A stretch of 64,000 bases of DNA from Paenibacillus xylanexedens (GCF_007676705.1 NZ_VEBF01000001.1:496001-560000); one strand, 5' to 3'. Shown: positions 9,845 to 19,174, numbered from the stretch's first letter. Notes: generated from the sequence alone by a model not told the origin. Made by a program: numbers and translations.

Positions 9845-10600
9845 ATGTCGACTCGCATTCCCTTACGTCAGCTAATGCTTACTGTTCTACTAACCCTTAT
9901 GTTATCTATTTTATCCGCCTGTGCGGATGGAGAAGCCCATCTAACGGTTAATATGGATGGTTCAACGGATCTGGATCTAGATCTCAAGGTAACCAACTCT
10001 GCACTTGGAAAGATCGGACAAGACAATCTCATGCCTCTGATCGCAGATGCATTGAATCGAAATAACTTTCAGGCAGAGGTATCGGAACAAGGGGATCAGA
10101 AGCAACTCACCGCAACAACCCATTATGAAAAAAGCAATACGACCAGCTTTGATACGTCCAAGTTACCACAAGGCATCAAGGTCGAACAATCCACTACACC
10201 CGGCTTCTTCAACTCCAAAATGCACATTACAGCAGAAGCCGATCTGATGGAGTCCATGCCGGATGGTGAGATCAAAAATCAGATTAACAAGGTGCCCGGA
10301 TTTCTAAAGAACCTCTTGTTGAAAGATGTAAATTTTGACTTTAAGTTGTCTCTGCCCATCAAAGCAGCAGATTCCAATGCGGACCAAGTGGAAGATAGCG
10401 GAAAAACGCTCATTTGGCACGTTTCACCACTCCAGATGAATAAGCTAGATCTGACTGTACAGGTTCCCAATATCCGGAACATCATCATTATTGCAGTCCT
10501 TGGTTTATTGTTAATCGTTGCACTGCTCATTTGGATTTTCGTTCGCCGAAGACGCGCAAGACAGCGCCAAAGTGCAAGACCACATCGTGGTAAACGTTAA
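9845..10600 (+). CDS. LppM/DUF3153-like membrane-anchored lipoprotein
   Basis: 251 residues. A signal peptide ends in LSILSAC, a lipobox with Cys at about residue 23. The middle (ADGEAHLTVNMDGS onward) is a beta-rich domain like the LppM/DUF3153 family. A second hydrophobic segment near residues 210-235 is followed by a strongly basic tail (RRRRARQRQ), so the protein is tethered at both ends with the tail cytoplasmic. The ATG at 9845 is chosen because AAAGG sits 9 bases upstream; an in-frame TTG at 9836 touches that site. Function unknown. Confidence 0.8.
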   Translation: MSTRIPLRQLMLTVLLTLMLSILSACADGEAHLTVNMDGSTDLDLDLKVTNSALGKIGQDNLMPLIADALNRNNFQAEVSEQGDQKQLTATTHYEKSNTTSFDTSKLPQGIKVEQSTTPGFFNSKMHITAEADLMESMPDGEIKNQINKVPGFLKNLLLKDVNFDFKLSLPIKAADSNADQVEDSGKTLIWHVSPLQMNKLDLTVQVPNIRNIIIIAVLGLLLIVALLIWIFVRRRRARQRQSARPHRGKR

Positions 10601-10720
10601 TTCCATCACTACAATTTTATTTGTGACTTGCCAAACGGTGTTATGGATAGTAGAATACATCCGTACTGTGTGAACGGTTAGATTTTTAATTATGTAAAAG
10701 CTAAAGAGGTGACAGGTTTC

Positions 10721-10933
10721 ATGAATATCCGGGAATGCCCACTACCTGGTATCGGAGTTAAGTACCAGTTTGATACAAAGGGCGGCAATCAGTTAGTCAT
10801 TATTGTACACGAAGACGGACGCCGTGAATTATTCTCCGTTGATCCACAAGACAACGAAGAACTCACTCTGATTGCAGAATTGGAAGATGACGAATGCGTA
10901 ACCCTCTCCGGGTTAATCGGAGGATGGTCCTGA
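10721..10933 (+). CDS. Solitary KhtT-like N-terminal domain protein
   Basis: 70 residues starting MNIRECPLPGIGVKYQF with IIVHEDGRRELF and ending LSGLIGGWS. This matches the N-terminal domain of KhtT, the regulatory subunit of the KhtU K+/H+ antiporter. In Bacillus KhtT the LIGG segment runs on into a C-terminal RCK_C domain of about 90 residues. Here a stop follows three codons later, and no RCK_C-like frame or khtU gene is nearby. Start ATG at 10721 has AAAGAGGTGA 8 bases upstream. Either a standalone domain protein or a 3'-truncated gene; the good binding site and immediate terminator argue that it is expressed. Confidence 0.75.
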   Translation: MNIRECPLPGIGVKYQFDTKGGNQLVIIVHEDGRRELFSVDPQDNEELTLIAELEDDECVTLSGLIGGWS

Positions 10934-10975
10934 TTCTTTGTTATCAGGAGCCATATTCATTTGAATGAATGACAG

Positions 10976-11015
10976 AATAACCTGTACCTTGAGTTTCAAG
11001 GTACAGGTTATTTTT
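10976..11015 (+). terminator. Perfect 17-bp stem terminator
   Basis: Arms 10976-10992 and 10996-11012 are perfect complements with a 3-base loop, followed by T residues on the plus strand. It lies between the convergent KhtT-like gene and the histidine kinase, and probably serves both. Confidence 0.85.
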
Positions 11016-11018
11016 CTG

Positions 11019-13766
11019 TTACGTTACCTTCTGAGAGCGGATGTATGGAACCCATGTATTCAGTACACGGCTGATCTCCGTGGAATGGAACGGTTTGCTG
11101 ATAAAGTCCTGCATTCCACATTTCAGGCATTCCTCACGGTCACTTGCGCCTGCAAAAGCTGTAATCGCAGCAATAACCGGGATTTCCGGATGAGTTTGCC
11201 TGATTTTGCAGGTCGCTTCAATCCCATCCATAATCGGCATTTGAATATCCATAAACACCAGGTCATATTGCACCTTGTTCAATGACTCGACGGCCTGCGC
11301 ACCATTTTCAACAATATCACACACCCCACCGAATTTACGCAGCATTTCCTCCAGCAGATGACTATTGATCGCTTGATCTTCAGCAATCAAAATTTTGATG
11401 TCATGACCAAGACTGGCTCGATCCAATTGCAATTCATTATTCGGAGCTACTTCGATCGATTCACTACTTTCATCTTGCCACCGCTCAAGCACCAGAGTGA
11501 ACTGAAATTCTGCACCCTCACCAATCTCACTCTGTACGCCAATCGCTCCGCCCATTAACTCCACAAGCTTTTTGCTGATCGCAAGCCCCAGACCTGTCCC
11601 GCCAAACTTGCGATTGATGGCCGGATCTATCTGTGAGAAGGATTGGAACAGTTGATGCTGCTTCTCCATTGGAATACCAATCCCTGTATCTTGAACCGAG
11701 AAGGTCAACATCAGGTGATCTCGACCATGCTCCTCTGAGAAATCAGCCCCTACCTTCACTGTAATACGGCCTTTCTCTGTGAATTTAACGGCGTTCCCCA
11801 CCAGATTAATTAGAATCTGCCGTATTCGAGTCTCATCCCCTCGAACACGTTCAGGAATCTGATCCGACATTTCACAGTAGAGTTCAATATTTTTTTCTGA
11901 CGCCTTAAGTGCAAACAGTTCGATCACGCCACCCAGCATGGTCTTAATATCTACAGGCGCACGCTCCAGATCCATTTTGCCTGCTTCAATTTTGCTGAAA
12001 TCCAGAATTTCATTCAAAATGTACAAAAGGGATTCACCGCTGTCAATCATGATTTCCGCAAAACCCTTCTGTTCATCATCCAGCTCCGTTTCCATTAACA
12101 GATGGGCCATGCCCATGATGCCGTTCAATGGCGTACGAAGCTCATGACTCATGATGGCGAGAAACTCGGACTTCGCACGGTCTGCATGTTCTGCTGCTTC
12201 CTTGGCACGTATGATGTCCTTCACCGATGTCATATCACGGAAAACCAAAACGGCTCCACGGGTTCTCCCTTGATCCATAATCGGCTTCAATTGAAACTCA
12301 GCCAGGAAACTGGAGCCATCCGGTCTCCAGAATACGGATTCGGTACGCGGCAGACTTCGTCCCTCACGTACAGCCTGCAGAATCGGTGTATCCTTGGATG
12401 CATAAGGAATGCCTTCGCTCTGCATTTGGATCATCATCTGTTCGAGCGGTTTACCATTCATCTCACTTGGACAGATGCTCATCATCTCTGCAGCAGCTGG
12501 ATTGGCAAAGTTCATATTCCCTTCCAGGTCCAGTCCAATAACACCCTCAGACATCCCATTCAGAATCAGCGCCCTTTCATAGCTCAGATTCTCAATTTCC
12601 TCAACGTAACGCTTCGACTCTGTAATGTCACTTGTGATTCCATAGATGCCAACGACTTGGTCCTCCAGTAAAATGGGAACATTGATGACACTAGCCTCAA
12701 TTCGCTGACCGTTTTTGTGAATCAAACCTATCTCGTAGCTCTGGGCAGTCCCCTTTACTGTCTGCTCAAAATGATACCGGGTCTTCTCCAAATCGACAGG
12801 ATCGATGAGATGATCAAAAGGTCGACTCAGTAACTCTTCCTTAGTGTGTCCTGTCAATTGTTCCTGACCCACATTGGCCTTCAGCAGATTGCCATCCAGA
12901 TCCAGAGAGGCCACGCCCAGCGGATTACAGTCGAATAATGATCTGTACTCCTGCAGGCTTAGCTTTTGTTGCTGGCTGACTGTGATATCACGGGTTACGG
13001 CGACCATCTCTTTTAGGTTACCTGAATCGTCATACACATAATGGGTAATGGTATCTGCCCATACCGTAGATCCATCCTTATGCTGAAGACGGTAACTGAT
13101 TCGTTTAGGTGCCAGTCCCTGCCTCTGCTCTTCCACGTAGGTTTCAACCAATGGCGCGTCCTCGGGATAAATAACAAACGTTCCCGGCTGACCAATAACT
13201 TCTTCCGGTTCATAACCTAACATGCTTCTACATGCATCCGATACATACTGGAATGTACGCTGAGGATCAGCATGATGTATGGCAATTAAATCTAGAGAAG
13301 ATTCTGCCAGGAGACGAGAAACACGGCTGCTTTCCTCTAGTTGTTTGCTTTTCACTAAAAGCCGTTCCTCTGCATCCTTTTGTTTTGTAATGTCAGCAGC
13401 TTGTACCAACAGGTATAACGGATCACCATTCGTTTCATCCCTCACAATGCAGGCTCTAATCGTAGCCCACAATAACGAGCCATCCTTTCGTTTCAGACGA
13501 ACCTCTGTCTCGTACATCGGACGTGCTTCATCGGTCATTTCCCAGAACTTGCTGCGGAATTCTTCCATGTGCAGATCTTCTTCATAGATCATATGTATGA
13601 CCGAAGTATCCATCAGTTCTTCTTCACTATATGCGAGCATCTCACAAAATGCCGGATTAAGCTGCAACCAACGTCCATTCACATGCGAAGCGACAGCAAT
13701 GCCTATTGGTGCGTGCGTGTATAATTGTTCGAACAGAGACCGGCTCTCTGTAATGGATTTCGACAC
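11019..13766 (-). CDS. Multi-PAS hybrid sensor histidine kinase/response regulator
   Basis: A soluble hybrid kinase of 915 residues with no membrane segment. Order: four PAS domains over about residues 1-510 (the first three with PAC motifs such as RKDGSLLWATIRA and HKDGSTVWADTI), HisKA with FLAIMSHELRTPLNG at about 550, HATPase with QILINLVGNAVKF and GGTGLGLAISKKL, and a C-terminal receiver with ILIAEDQAINS and the phospho-Asp in FMDIQMPIMDG. A GTG start at 13766 follows AAAGGAGGA. It likely senses an intracellular small-molecule or redox signal. No HPt or output regulator is adjacent, so its partner is unknown. Confidence 0.92.
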   Translation of the reverse strand: MSKSITESRSLFEQLYTHAPIGIAVASHVNGRWLQLNPAFCEMLAYSEEELMDTSVIHMIYEEDLHMEEFRSKFWEMTDEARPMYETEVRLKRKDGSLLWATIRACIVRDETNGDPLYLLVQAADITKQKDAEERLLVKSKQLEESSRVSRLLAESSLDLIAIHHADPQRTFQYVSDACRSMLGYEPEEVIGQPGTFVIYPEDAPLVETYVEEQRQGLAPKRISYRLQHKDGSTVWADTITHYVYDDSGNLKEMVAVTRDITVSQQQKLSLQEYRSLFDCNPLGVASLDLDGNLLKANVGQEQLTGHTKEELLSRPFDHLIDPVDLEKTRYHFEQTVKGTAQSYEIGLIHKNGQRIEASVINVPILLEDQVVGIYGITSDITESKRYVEEIENLSYERALILNGMSEGVIGLDLEGNMNFANPAAAEMMSICPSEMNGKPLEQMMIQMQSEGIPYASKDTPILQAVREGRSLPRTESVFWRPDGSSFLAEFQLKPIMDQGRTRGAVLVFRDMTSVKDIIRAKEAAEHADRAKSEFLAIMSHELRTPLNGIMGMAHLLMETELDDEQKGFAEIMIDSGESLLYILNEILDFSKIEAGKMDLERAPVDIKTMLGGVIELFALKASEKNIELYCEMSDQIPERVRGDETRIRQILINLVGNAVKFTEKGRITVKVGADFSEEHGRDHLMLTFSVQDTGIGIPMEKQHQLFQSFSQIDPAINRKFGGTGLGLAISKKLVELMGGAIGVQSEIGEGAEFQFTLVLERWQDESSESIEVAPNNELQLDRASLGHDIKILIAEDQAINSHLLEEMLRKFGGVCDIVENGAQAVESLNKVQYDLVFMDIQMPIMDGIEATCKIRQTHPEIPVIAAITAFAGASDREECLKCGMQDFISKPFHSTEISRVLNTWVPYIRSQKVT

Positions 13767-13944
13767 CACATGTCCTCCTTTATGAGAATCTGAATGTATT
13801 CCGTATGAACAGATCCACCTGAACATAACTTCATCTATAAGAGTACTACCCCAAATGCCATGATTTTTAAACGAAATCGGTTAAAATCCGCGCATGAATT
13901 CACATTTCTTAATTATTGCTACTGACGACTTTCATTGCAGACAT

Positions 13945-13974
13945 ACCAATTCGAACACATGACGTCATATACTA
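13945..13974 (+). promoter_or_regulatory. Possible sigma-K promoter of tgl
   Basis: CATATACTA at 13966-13974 matches the sigma-K -10 pattern CATAnnnTA. An ACC at 13945-13947 could be the -35, though the 18-base spacer is one or two longer than typical. In B. subtilis tgl is a late mother-cell gene, which makes this plausible. Confidence 0.4.
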
Positions 13975-14040
13975 CACAATACCCTTGCACTCCCGATTAT
14001 ACAATGTTGAAAATATGAACATGAACGGAGGTTATGGATC

Positions 14041-14865
14041 ATGATCATTGTCGCCAATCAACCCCTCGAATTGAACCACTCGGAATGGTCTGCTTTTGAA
14101 TGGGGTTGGTTACAACAACTCCAGAATGGTCCAACAAGGTACGTTTACCAGTCCATGGATCATCTTCATTTTGAATGGGATCTGAGGAGCTCTCTCGTCG
14201 ATGCAGCGGAAGGATTGGATCGTAGCGGGGTCAGTTTTGCATCCTTTGAAAAATCCAGATGTAATCCTGCCTACTGGAATCGTAATGCGGAGGGTGGATT
14301 CGAACTAAAGTCGAACGTGACCCCTGCCGATGGCATCCGGGATATCTGGCGGAATGGACATTTGTATGCCTTTGAATGTGCAACCGCGACAGTCATTGTG
14401 TTATATGGCGGGGTACTGGGCAGCATTCGCGAAGATGTCTTTAATGCCTTGTTCCGTAATCTGTTACTGTTTGACTGGCATTATGACAGTGATCTGCGAT
14501 TGACCGAAAAAAACGGTTGGGAAACCGCCCTTCCAGGAGATGTGCTTTATTTCAAAAACCCGGATGTCTCTCCGGAAACCCCCGAATGGCAGGGGGAAAA
14601 TACGATTATGTTGCGTGAAAACTGGTATTACGGACATGGCATCGGCATTGCACGCGGCGAAGATATCATTCGTACCCTGAATCAGTTTCGTTTTCCTGGC
14701 AGCCAAGTCTCCGCTTATTTAATGGATATGGTTATCTATCCTGATTCCTACTATTTATCCCGATTCGCCAAGAACAGCCCATCCAACATTCCCGCCGGAT
14801 CTACGCCTGTATTACCCGGACAGTTATATGTCCGTCTTGGAGGCAGTCGTTATTTACGAAGCTAA
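14041..14865 (+). CDS. tgl: Protein-glutamine gamma-glutamyltransferase (sporulation transglutaminase)
   Basis: Forms epsilon-(gamma-glutamyl)lysine cross-links between spore coat proteins (GerQ in B. subtilis). The catalytic Cys is C113 in LYAFECATATV. Other conserved blocks are KSRCNPAYWNR, FDWHYDSDL, LYFKNPDVSPETPEWQGEN and YGHGIGIARG. At 274 residues it is about 30 longer than the B. subtilis enzyme, the extra being mostly a C-terminal tail. Monocistronic, with a terminator shared with the convergent IF-3-like gene. Family assignment is firm; the coat role is inferred from the family. Confidence 0.93.
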   Translation: MIIVANQPLELNHSEWSAFEWGWLQQLQNGPTRYVYQSMDHLHFEWDLRSSLVDAAEGLDRSGVSFASFEKSRCNPAYWNRNAEGGFELKSNVTPADGIRDIWRNGHLYAFECATATVIVLYGGVLGSIREDVFNALFRNLLLFDWHYDSDLRLTEKNGWETALPGDVLYFKNPDVSPETPEWQGENTIMLRENWYYGHGIGIARGEDIIRTLNQFRFPGSQVSAYLMDMVIYPDSYYLSRFAKNSPSNIPAGSTPVLPGQLYVRLGGSRYLRS

Positions 14866-14928
14866 ACGACGGGAACGTTCACCGCTCACACATTGAATCA
14901 CTTGGTATATCAATCCCGATGATGACAT

Positions 14929-14964
14929 AAAAGCCCAATGGAGCAGCAGTTCCCCTGCCACCTC
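14929..14964. terminator. Bidirectional terminator between tgl and the IF-3-like gene
   Basis: AAAGCCCAATG (14930-14940) pairs with CATTGGGCTTT (14954-14964), with further pairing inside. It lies between convergent genes. Confidence 0.8.
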
Positions 14965-14995
14965 ATTGGGCTTTCCCTACATCGCTTCCGGCAGT

Positions 14996-15487
14996 TTAGG
15001 CAATCGGGTCCAGTTGCACAACAACCTGTTTACCACTTACCTGAACCCCTGTCGTTTTGCTGCCGAATTCAGCAAGTGATTTGCTCAGTTGCTCTGCCCA
15101 CTCCTTGCCAGCAACTCCCTCTTTGGCTCCATGCACCTGAATAACGAGTTTTACCGAATCCCCCTTCTTCAGAATGCGCTCTGCCTGAGACTGCTTCGTA
15201 TCCCGGTCATGATCTTCCATCGCAAGGTTCAACCGGATTTCCTTTACTTTACGTTTATCGGGAGATTTACTCACTTTTTTCTTCGCCTGTTGCGCTTCCG
15301 CTTTGGCTGCTCCAGCTCCAATCAGCTTGCATGGTGGCGGACTGGTCATCAAGGACAAGCACACCAGATCTACTTTATGCTGCTTCGCAAGTAGAAGTGC
15401 TTCCTGCGTAGACATGACACCCAAATCTTCACCGTTCAGACCCGTAAGCTGCACTTCGGCTGCTTTGATCTTTTCATTTTTGATCAT
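14996..15487 (-). CDS. Divergent IF-3-like protein
   Basis: 163 residues with the two-domain layout of translation initiation factor IF-3: an N-domain (MIKNEKIKAAEVQL, QEALLLAKQHKVDLV, SPPPCKLIG) and a C-domain (VKEIRLNLAMEDHDRDTK, ILKKGDSVKLVIQV). The DYGKF motif after PPVC is replaced by GAGAAKAE, and the FRGRE-type basic motif in the C-domain is VHGAKE. It starts with ATG behind GGAGG rather than the AUU/AUA typical of infC, and is not linked to rpmI-rplT. I infer a paralogue alongside a canonical IF-3 elsewhere. A role in initiation, ribosome hibernation or antagonism cannot be decided. Confidence 0.8.
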   Translation of the reverse strand: MIKNEKIKAAEVQLTGLNGEDLGVMSTQEALLLAKQHKVDLVCLSLMTSPPPCKLIGAGAAKAEAQQAKKKVSKSPDKRKVKEIRLNLAMEDHDRDTKQSQAERILKKGDSVKLVIQVHGAKEGVAGKEWAEQLSKSLAEFGSKTTGVQVSGKQVVVQLDPIA

Positions 15488-15506
15488 GATTCTTCCTCCT
15501 CTACAT

Positions 15507-15545
15507 CAAAAGCCTGTCCTGACCATTTACGGATCAGAGCAGGCT
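15507..15545 (-). terminator. Hairpin between ppaC and the IF-3-like gene
   Basis: AGCCTG pairs with CAGGCT and an inner CTGA with TCAG; on the minus strand it ends in TTTTGATG. It probably terminates ppaC, or acts as an attenuator in front of the IF-3-like gene whose binding site begins about 12 bases later. Confidence 0.65.
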
Positions 15546-15606
15546 AGGATGGTGTTGCTACTATTTGCAATACATATCAGCGTACGAGTACGCCAATCGG
15601 CTTGAT

Positions 15607-16539
15607 TTACAGCGTGTTGAATGCTTCAGTCAGAACCGGTACAATTTGTGATTTGCGTGATACTACGCCTTTCAAGATTGCTCTGCTGTCGGACAGCGTC
15701 ACATTGTAGGCTTTCTCCACCGCTTTAGTGGATGTACCATATGCCAGGGCAACGGAATCGTTGTTCAAAATGTCTGTTACGACGAATACGAACAGGTCGA
15801 GACCTTTACTCGAAATAATGGCTTCAATAGCTGCTTCAAGCTCAGGTTGCTTCACGAGAACATCATTCACGTCAACAGCATTAACCTGTGCAATTTCCAC
15901 TTTGGACTGACCCATCACGAATTCTTTGGCATCCAGAGAGATCAGCTCAGCAATCGTTTTTTTGCTCAGATCCGCGCCGGCTTTCAACATATCCAGACCA
16001 TAGCTGTCTGCATCTACACCAGCAATAGCAGCCAGTTCACGCGCAGCAGCTACATCCTGTTCTGTGCAAGTCGGGGATTTGAACAACAGGGAATCGGAGA
16101 TAATGGCAGACAGCATCAGACCAGCAATCGGTGCACTCACTTCGATACCATTTTCTTTGTACATTTTATTCAAAATGGTTGCTGTACAACCTACAGGTTC
16201 TGCACGGAAATACAGAGGTCCGCTTGTCTCAAAGTTAGCAATACGGTGATGGTCGATAACTTCAACGACAGTCACTTCCTCAATATCGCTTACACTTTGC
16301 TGACGCTCGTTGTGGTCAACCAGGATAACCTTGTTTACTTCATTGGCAGCTGTTTTAATCAGACGCGGTGCTGCGATTTTGAATTGATCCAGTGCGAACT
16401 GGGTTTCACCATTGACTTCGCCGAGACGCACAGCTTCAACGTCCTGACCCAATTTTGTTTTCAGATCCGCATAGGCGATTGCCGAACAGATCGTGTCCGT
16501 GTCGGGATTTTTGTGACCGAAGATTAACGCTTTTTCCAT
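15607..16539 (-). CDS. ppaC: Manganese-dependent inorganic pyrophosphatase
   Basis: Family II pyrophosphatase of the DHH superfamily; hydrolyses PPi to drive biosynthesis. Metal ligands are visible in GHKNPDTDT near residue 10, LVDHNE near 75 and VIDHHRIAN near 95. The SRKSQIVP motif close to the C-terminus binds substrate. About 310 residues is the normal length. The ATG at 16539 is preferred because GGAGGG lies 9 bases upstream; the ATG at 16545 is only 3 bases from it. Confidence 0.96.
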   Translation of the reverse strand: MEKALIFGHKNPDTDTICSAIAYADLKTKLGQDVEAVRLGEVNGETQFALDQFKIAAPRLIKTAANEVNKVILVDHNERQQSVSDIEEVTVVEVIDHHRIANFETSGPLYFRAEPVGCTATILNKMYKENGIEVSAPIAGLMLSAIISDSLLFKSPTCTEQDVAAARELAAIAGVDADSYGLDMLKAGADLSKKTIAELISLDAKEFVMGQSKVEIAQVNAVDVNDVLVKQPELEAAIEAIISSKGLDLFVFVVTDILNNDSVALAYGTSTKAVEKAYNVTLSDSRAILKGVVSRKSQIVPVLTEAFNTL

Positions 16540-16707
16540 ATTCATAGCCCTCCGTCAATTCTGATTTAGAATAATACATGTCCTATTTTTAATCATACCC
16601 TACTGATTATAGCGCTTATAAGGCTTAATTCCAATCCCTTTACAGCGAATTAATTGCAAATCATTCTCAGGTCAGTTATTTTGAAAAATAATATACGCCC
16701 TGTAATT

Positions 16708-17031
16708 CTAATTCACAGAGGTCTTGGCCACATTAGCAATGAGGTGCTTCTCCAATTTCTCCCCTTCACACAAGGCCTGTACGAGCGCTCTGCCTGAGTC
16801 CGGTGTCATTTGGCCATACCAGTCACCCTGTGGATAGACAATGGTTACACATGCATCATCACAACGACCATTACATTTGGTACGCGTCGTATGGATGAAT
16901 CCCCCAGCCTGCTGCTTAAGAATCTCGTCCCGCACCGCCTGAGTTACTTCTTCTCCCCCATTACGCATGCACGTTCCACCGTTGCAGAGTAAAATGTGAT
17001 GTTGCAGTTGATCCAGATTGTAGATAGCCAA
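16708..17031 (-). CDS. Thioredoxin-like [2Fe-2S] ferredoxin
   Basis: 107 residues with four candidate cluster cysteines: CNGGTC near residue 17 and TKCNGRCDDAC near 55-60, followed by VTIVYPQGDWYG. This is the (2Fe-2S) ferredoxin fold of the NuoE/Aquifex Fd type. The start is a TTG at 17031 with GAGGGG about 12 bases upstream, which is rather far. The electron partner is unknown and neighbours give no hint. Confidence 0.8.
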   Translation of the reverse strand: MAIYNLDQLQHHILLCNGGTCMRNGGEEVTQAVRDEILKQQAGGFIHTTRTKCNGRCDDACVTIVYPQGDWYGQMTPDSGRALVQALCEGEKLEKHLIANVAKTSVN

Positions 17032-17132
17032 ACTTGGTTCATTCCCCTCAAGTCGATATGATATGTATCCTAATTATTCCATGCTACAACCTTATAAATT
17101 AGCATATGAAACCCTCATACGCAACGAAAATA

Positions 17133-17879
17133 TTAAATCTCAGGCTCTTCTGGGTTCTGCTCTCGCTGCACAAAAAAGGTCTGTAAACTGCCATCCTCAC
17201 TAATCTCCAGCAGGTTCAGCTGCGCTCCGTAGGCACAACCACCGTCAATGCCAATTTTGTCTCCGCTCGGGTCAAACCAAATGCCTGTCTGATCATGCAA
17301 ATGCTTCACGGGTGTGTGTCCAAATACAACCGTCTCTGTAACCCTGGTAGGTCTGGAATAGAATGATTCACGAATCCATATAAAGTCCCGCTCGGACTGG
17401 CTTCTCCAATCCTCAATATCGGGGTTAATCCCGGCATGCACAAAAATATAACCCTGAATTTCGTATACCAGCGGAAGCTGTTCCAGAAAACGAAGATGGT
17501 GTTCATAGTGTGTACGTATCCACTGTTTGGCTTCAGTGTAAGCATTCCAGTCCATCTGCTGCTCATCAAAAGTAAGATCCAGATAACTTGCTATCGTCTG
17601 TAACCCGCCATTACGAATCCAGTGTTGGTCATAATCCTCAACATCATGAGTCAATGCTTTGACCATCATGGCATCGTGATTTCCTTTGATCACAATAATA
17701 TGATGCTCTTGCTGAAGCTGCATAATCTGTTCAATGACCTGTTTGCTGCTCGGACCTCGATCCACATAATCCCCCAGCAAAATCAATTCATCCTGCATCG
17801 GATTATAGTCTACACGCTTAAGCAGCGCATTAAATTCATCGTAACAGCCATGAATGTCACTAATCACACATCTGCGCAT
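17133..17879 (-). CDS. Metallophosphoesterase (PrpE/ApaH-like Ser/Thr phosphatase family)
   Basis: 248 residues with the two-metal phosphatase motifs in order: SDIHGCYDEF near residue 7, LGDYVDRGPSS near 36, KGNHDAMM near 65, FVHAGINPD near 140 and VFGHTPV near 190. The family includes PP1-type protein phosphatases and diadenosine tetraphosphate hydrolases; the substrate is not determined. ATG at 17879 follows GGAGAG. It sits 99 bases after the LLM gene, beyond that gene's terminator. Confidence 0.9.
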   Translation of the reverse strand: MRRCVISDIHGCYDEFNALLKRVDYNPMQDELILLGDYVDRGPSSKQVIEQIMQLQQEHHIIVIKGNHDAMMVKALTHDVEDYDQHWIRNGGLQTIASYLDLTFDEQQMDWNAYTEAKQWIRTHYEHHLRFLEQLPLVYEIQGYIFVHAGINPDIEDWRSQSERDFIWIRESFYSRPTRVTETVVFGHTPVKHLHDQTGIWFDPSGDKIGIDGGCAYGAQLNLLEISEDGSLQTFFVQREQNPEEPEI

Positions 17880-17915
17880 GTGAATCTCTCCTCTCCCTGA
17901 TCACGCAAGAGTATA

Positions 17916-17945
17916 ACCGGAACCTTGCAAGAGCAAGATTCCGGT
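17916..17945 (-). terminator. Terminator of the LLM oxidoreductase gene
   Basis: ACCGGAA-CTTGC pairs with GCAAG-TTCCGGT (12 pairs, one bulge), just downstream of the stop at 17979. Confidence 0.75.
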
Positions 17946-17978
17946 CTGTTCAGAGTAGTTATTCCCGCTTGCTCACCA

Positions 17979-18986
17979 TTAGTCCTGCTTGAGTCCGAAG
18001 GCTTCTGCAATCAGACCGAATGAGCGCAGACGTGCTTCAAACGAATGAACCGCTGACGCGATAATCACTTCGTCCGCTTCATGACGTTCAGCCATTGCAG
18101 TGATTTTGTCTTTCACTTGATCCGGTGTACCCACAATGGAAAAAGAACGGCGCTGACGAATCTGTTCCATCTCCATCGCTGTGAATGGATAGTTGTTCAC
18201 CGTCTCCAGGGATGGGAATGAGCTCTGTTCAAGACCTCGTCCCAGGCGCAGGAAGAAAAGTTCATTACTGCGTGCAAGTTCAGCTGCTTCTTCCTCTGTC
18301 TCCGCGCAGAATGCTGAGACAGCAATCATCGAATGTGGTTTGTCATTGAGGATAGATGGCTTGAAATGTCTGCGGTAATGCTTCATCGCTTCTTCGCCTC
18401 CTGGAGTTCCGAAGAATTGGGCAAACGCATACGAGGTTCCTTGCGCTGCAGCAATTCTCGCACCTTCAAAGCTGGAACCCAGCAGCCATACTTCCGGAAC
18501 AGTGGGAACCGATGGTCCCGCCACAAGGGATGCGAATCGATGATCCTCAGGCAATTCTTCATGGAAGTATCCGCCCAGATCGGCAATCTGTTGGGGGAAG
18601 AAGTGTACATTCGAAGATTTCCCCTCATTCAGCGCTCTGCTGGCAATCGGCATGCCTCCTGGCGCTCTACCAATCCCAAGGTCAATCCGTCCCGGATGAA
18701 GAGCTTCCAGCAGACGGAAATTCTCTGCAACCTTGTAGGCACTATAATGAGGCAACATCACACCGCCGGAACCTATCCGAATTCGATCTGTATGTGCGGC
18801 CACATGTGCAATCATAACCTCAGGACTAGAGAATGACAGCGCACCGCTACCGTGATGCTCGGACATCCAGAACCGGGAATACCCTAATTGATCCGCATGT
18901 TGAGCGAGTTTCACCGTTTCCTGTAACGTATCCTGTACACTCCGGCCTTCATTGATATGTCCATGTTCAAGTACACTCAATTTCAT
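17979..18986 (-). CDS. LLM class flavin-dependent oxidoreductase
   Basis: 335-residue luciferase-like monooxygenase-family protein. It has SRFWMSEHHGSGALS, RIRIGSGGVMLPHYSAYKVAE and LDLGIGRAPGG, and IVGTPDQVKDKI near the C-terminus. These fit the MsnO8-type single-component subgroup that uses reduced FMN or F420; the substrate is unknown. ATG follows GAGAGGA. Monocistronic. Confidence 0.9.
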   Translation of the reverse strand: MKLSVLEHGHINEGRSVQDTLQETVKLAQHADQLGYSRFWMSEHHGSGALSFSSPEVMIAHVAAHTDRIRIGSGGVMLPHYSAYKVAENFRLLEALHPGRIDLGIGRAPGGMPIASRALNEGKSSNVHFFPQQIADLGGYFHEELPEDHRFASLVAGPSVPTVPEVWLLGSSFEGARIAAAQGTSYAFAQFFGTPGGEEAMKHYRRHFKPSILNDKPHSMIAVSAFCAETEEEAAELARSNELFFLRLGRGLEQSSFPSLETVNNYPFTAMEMEQIRQRRSFSIVGTPDQVKDKITAMAERHEADEVIIASAVHSFEARLRSFGLIAEAFGLKQD

Positions 18987-19136
18987 ATATATTCAATCCT
19001 CTCGTCTGTTTGGTTCATGAGTACTGTGAATTACGCTCTTTTGTTCACTTCATTACTTCCCCCATTGTAACATTAATTATTACAGTTTCAAACTTTAGTT
19101 ATCTTCTTTATTACCACACTTGTCTAATAAACATGC

Positions 19137-19174
19137 AAAAAACGCCACCAGTTCTTAGACCAGTGACGTTTTTA
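19137..19174 (-). terminator. Terminator of the LTA synthase-family gene
   Basis: On the minus strand CGTCACTGGT pairs with ACTGGTGGCG (three wobble pairs) and is followed by six T. Confidence 0.8.
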
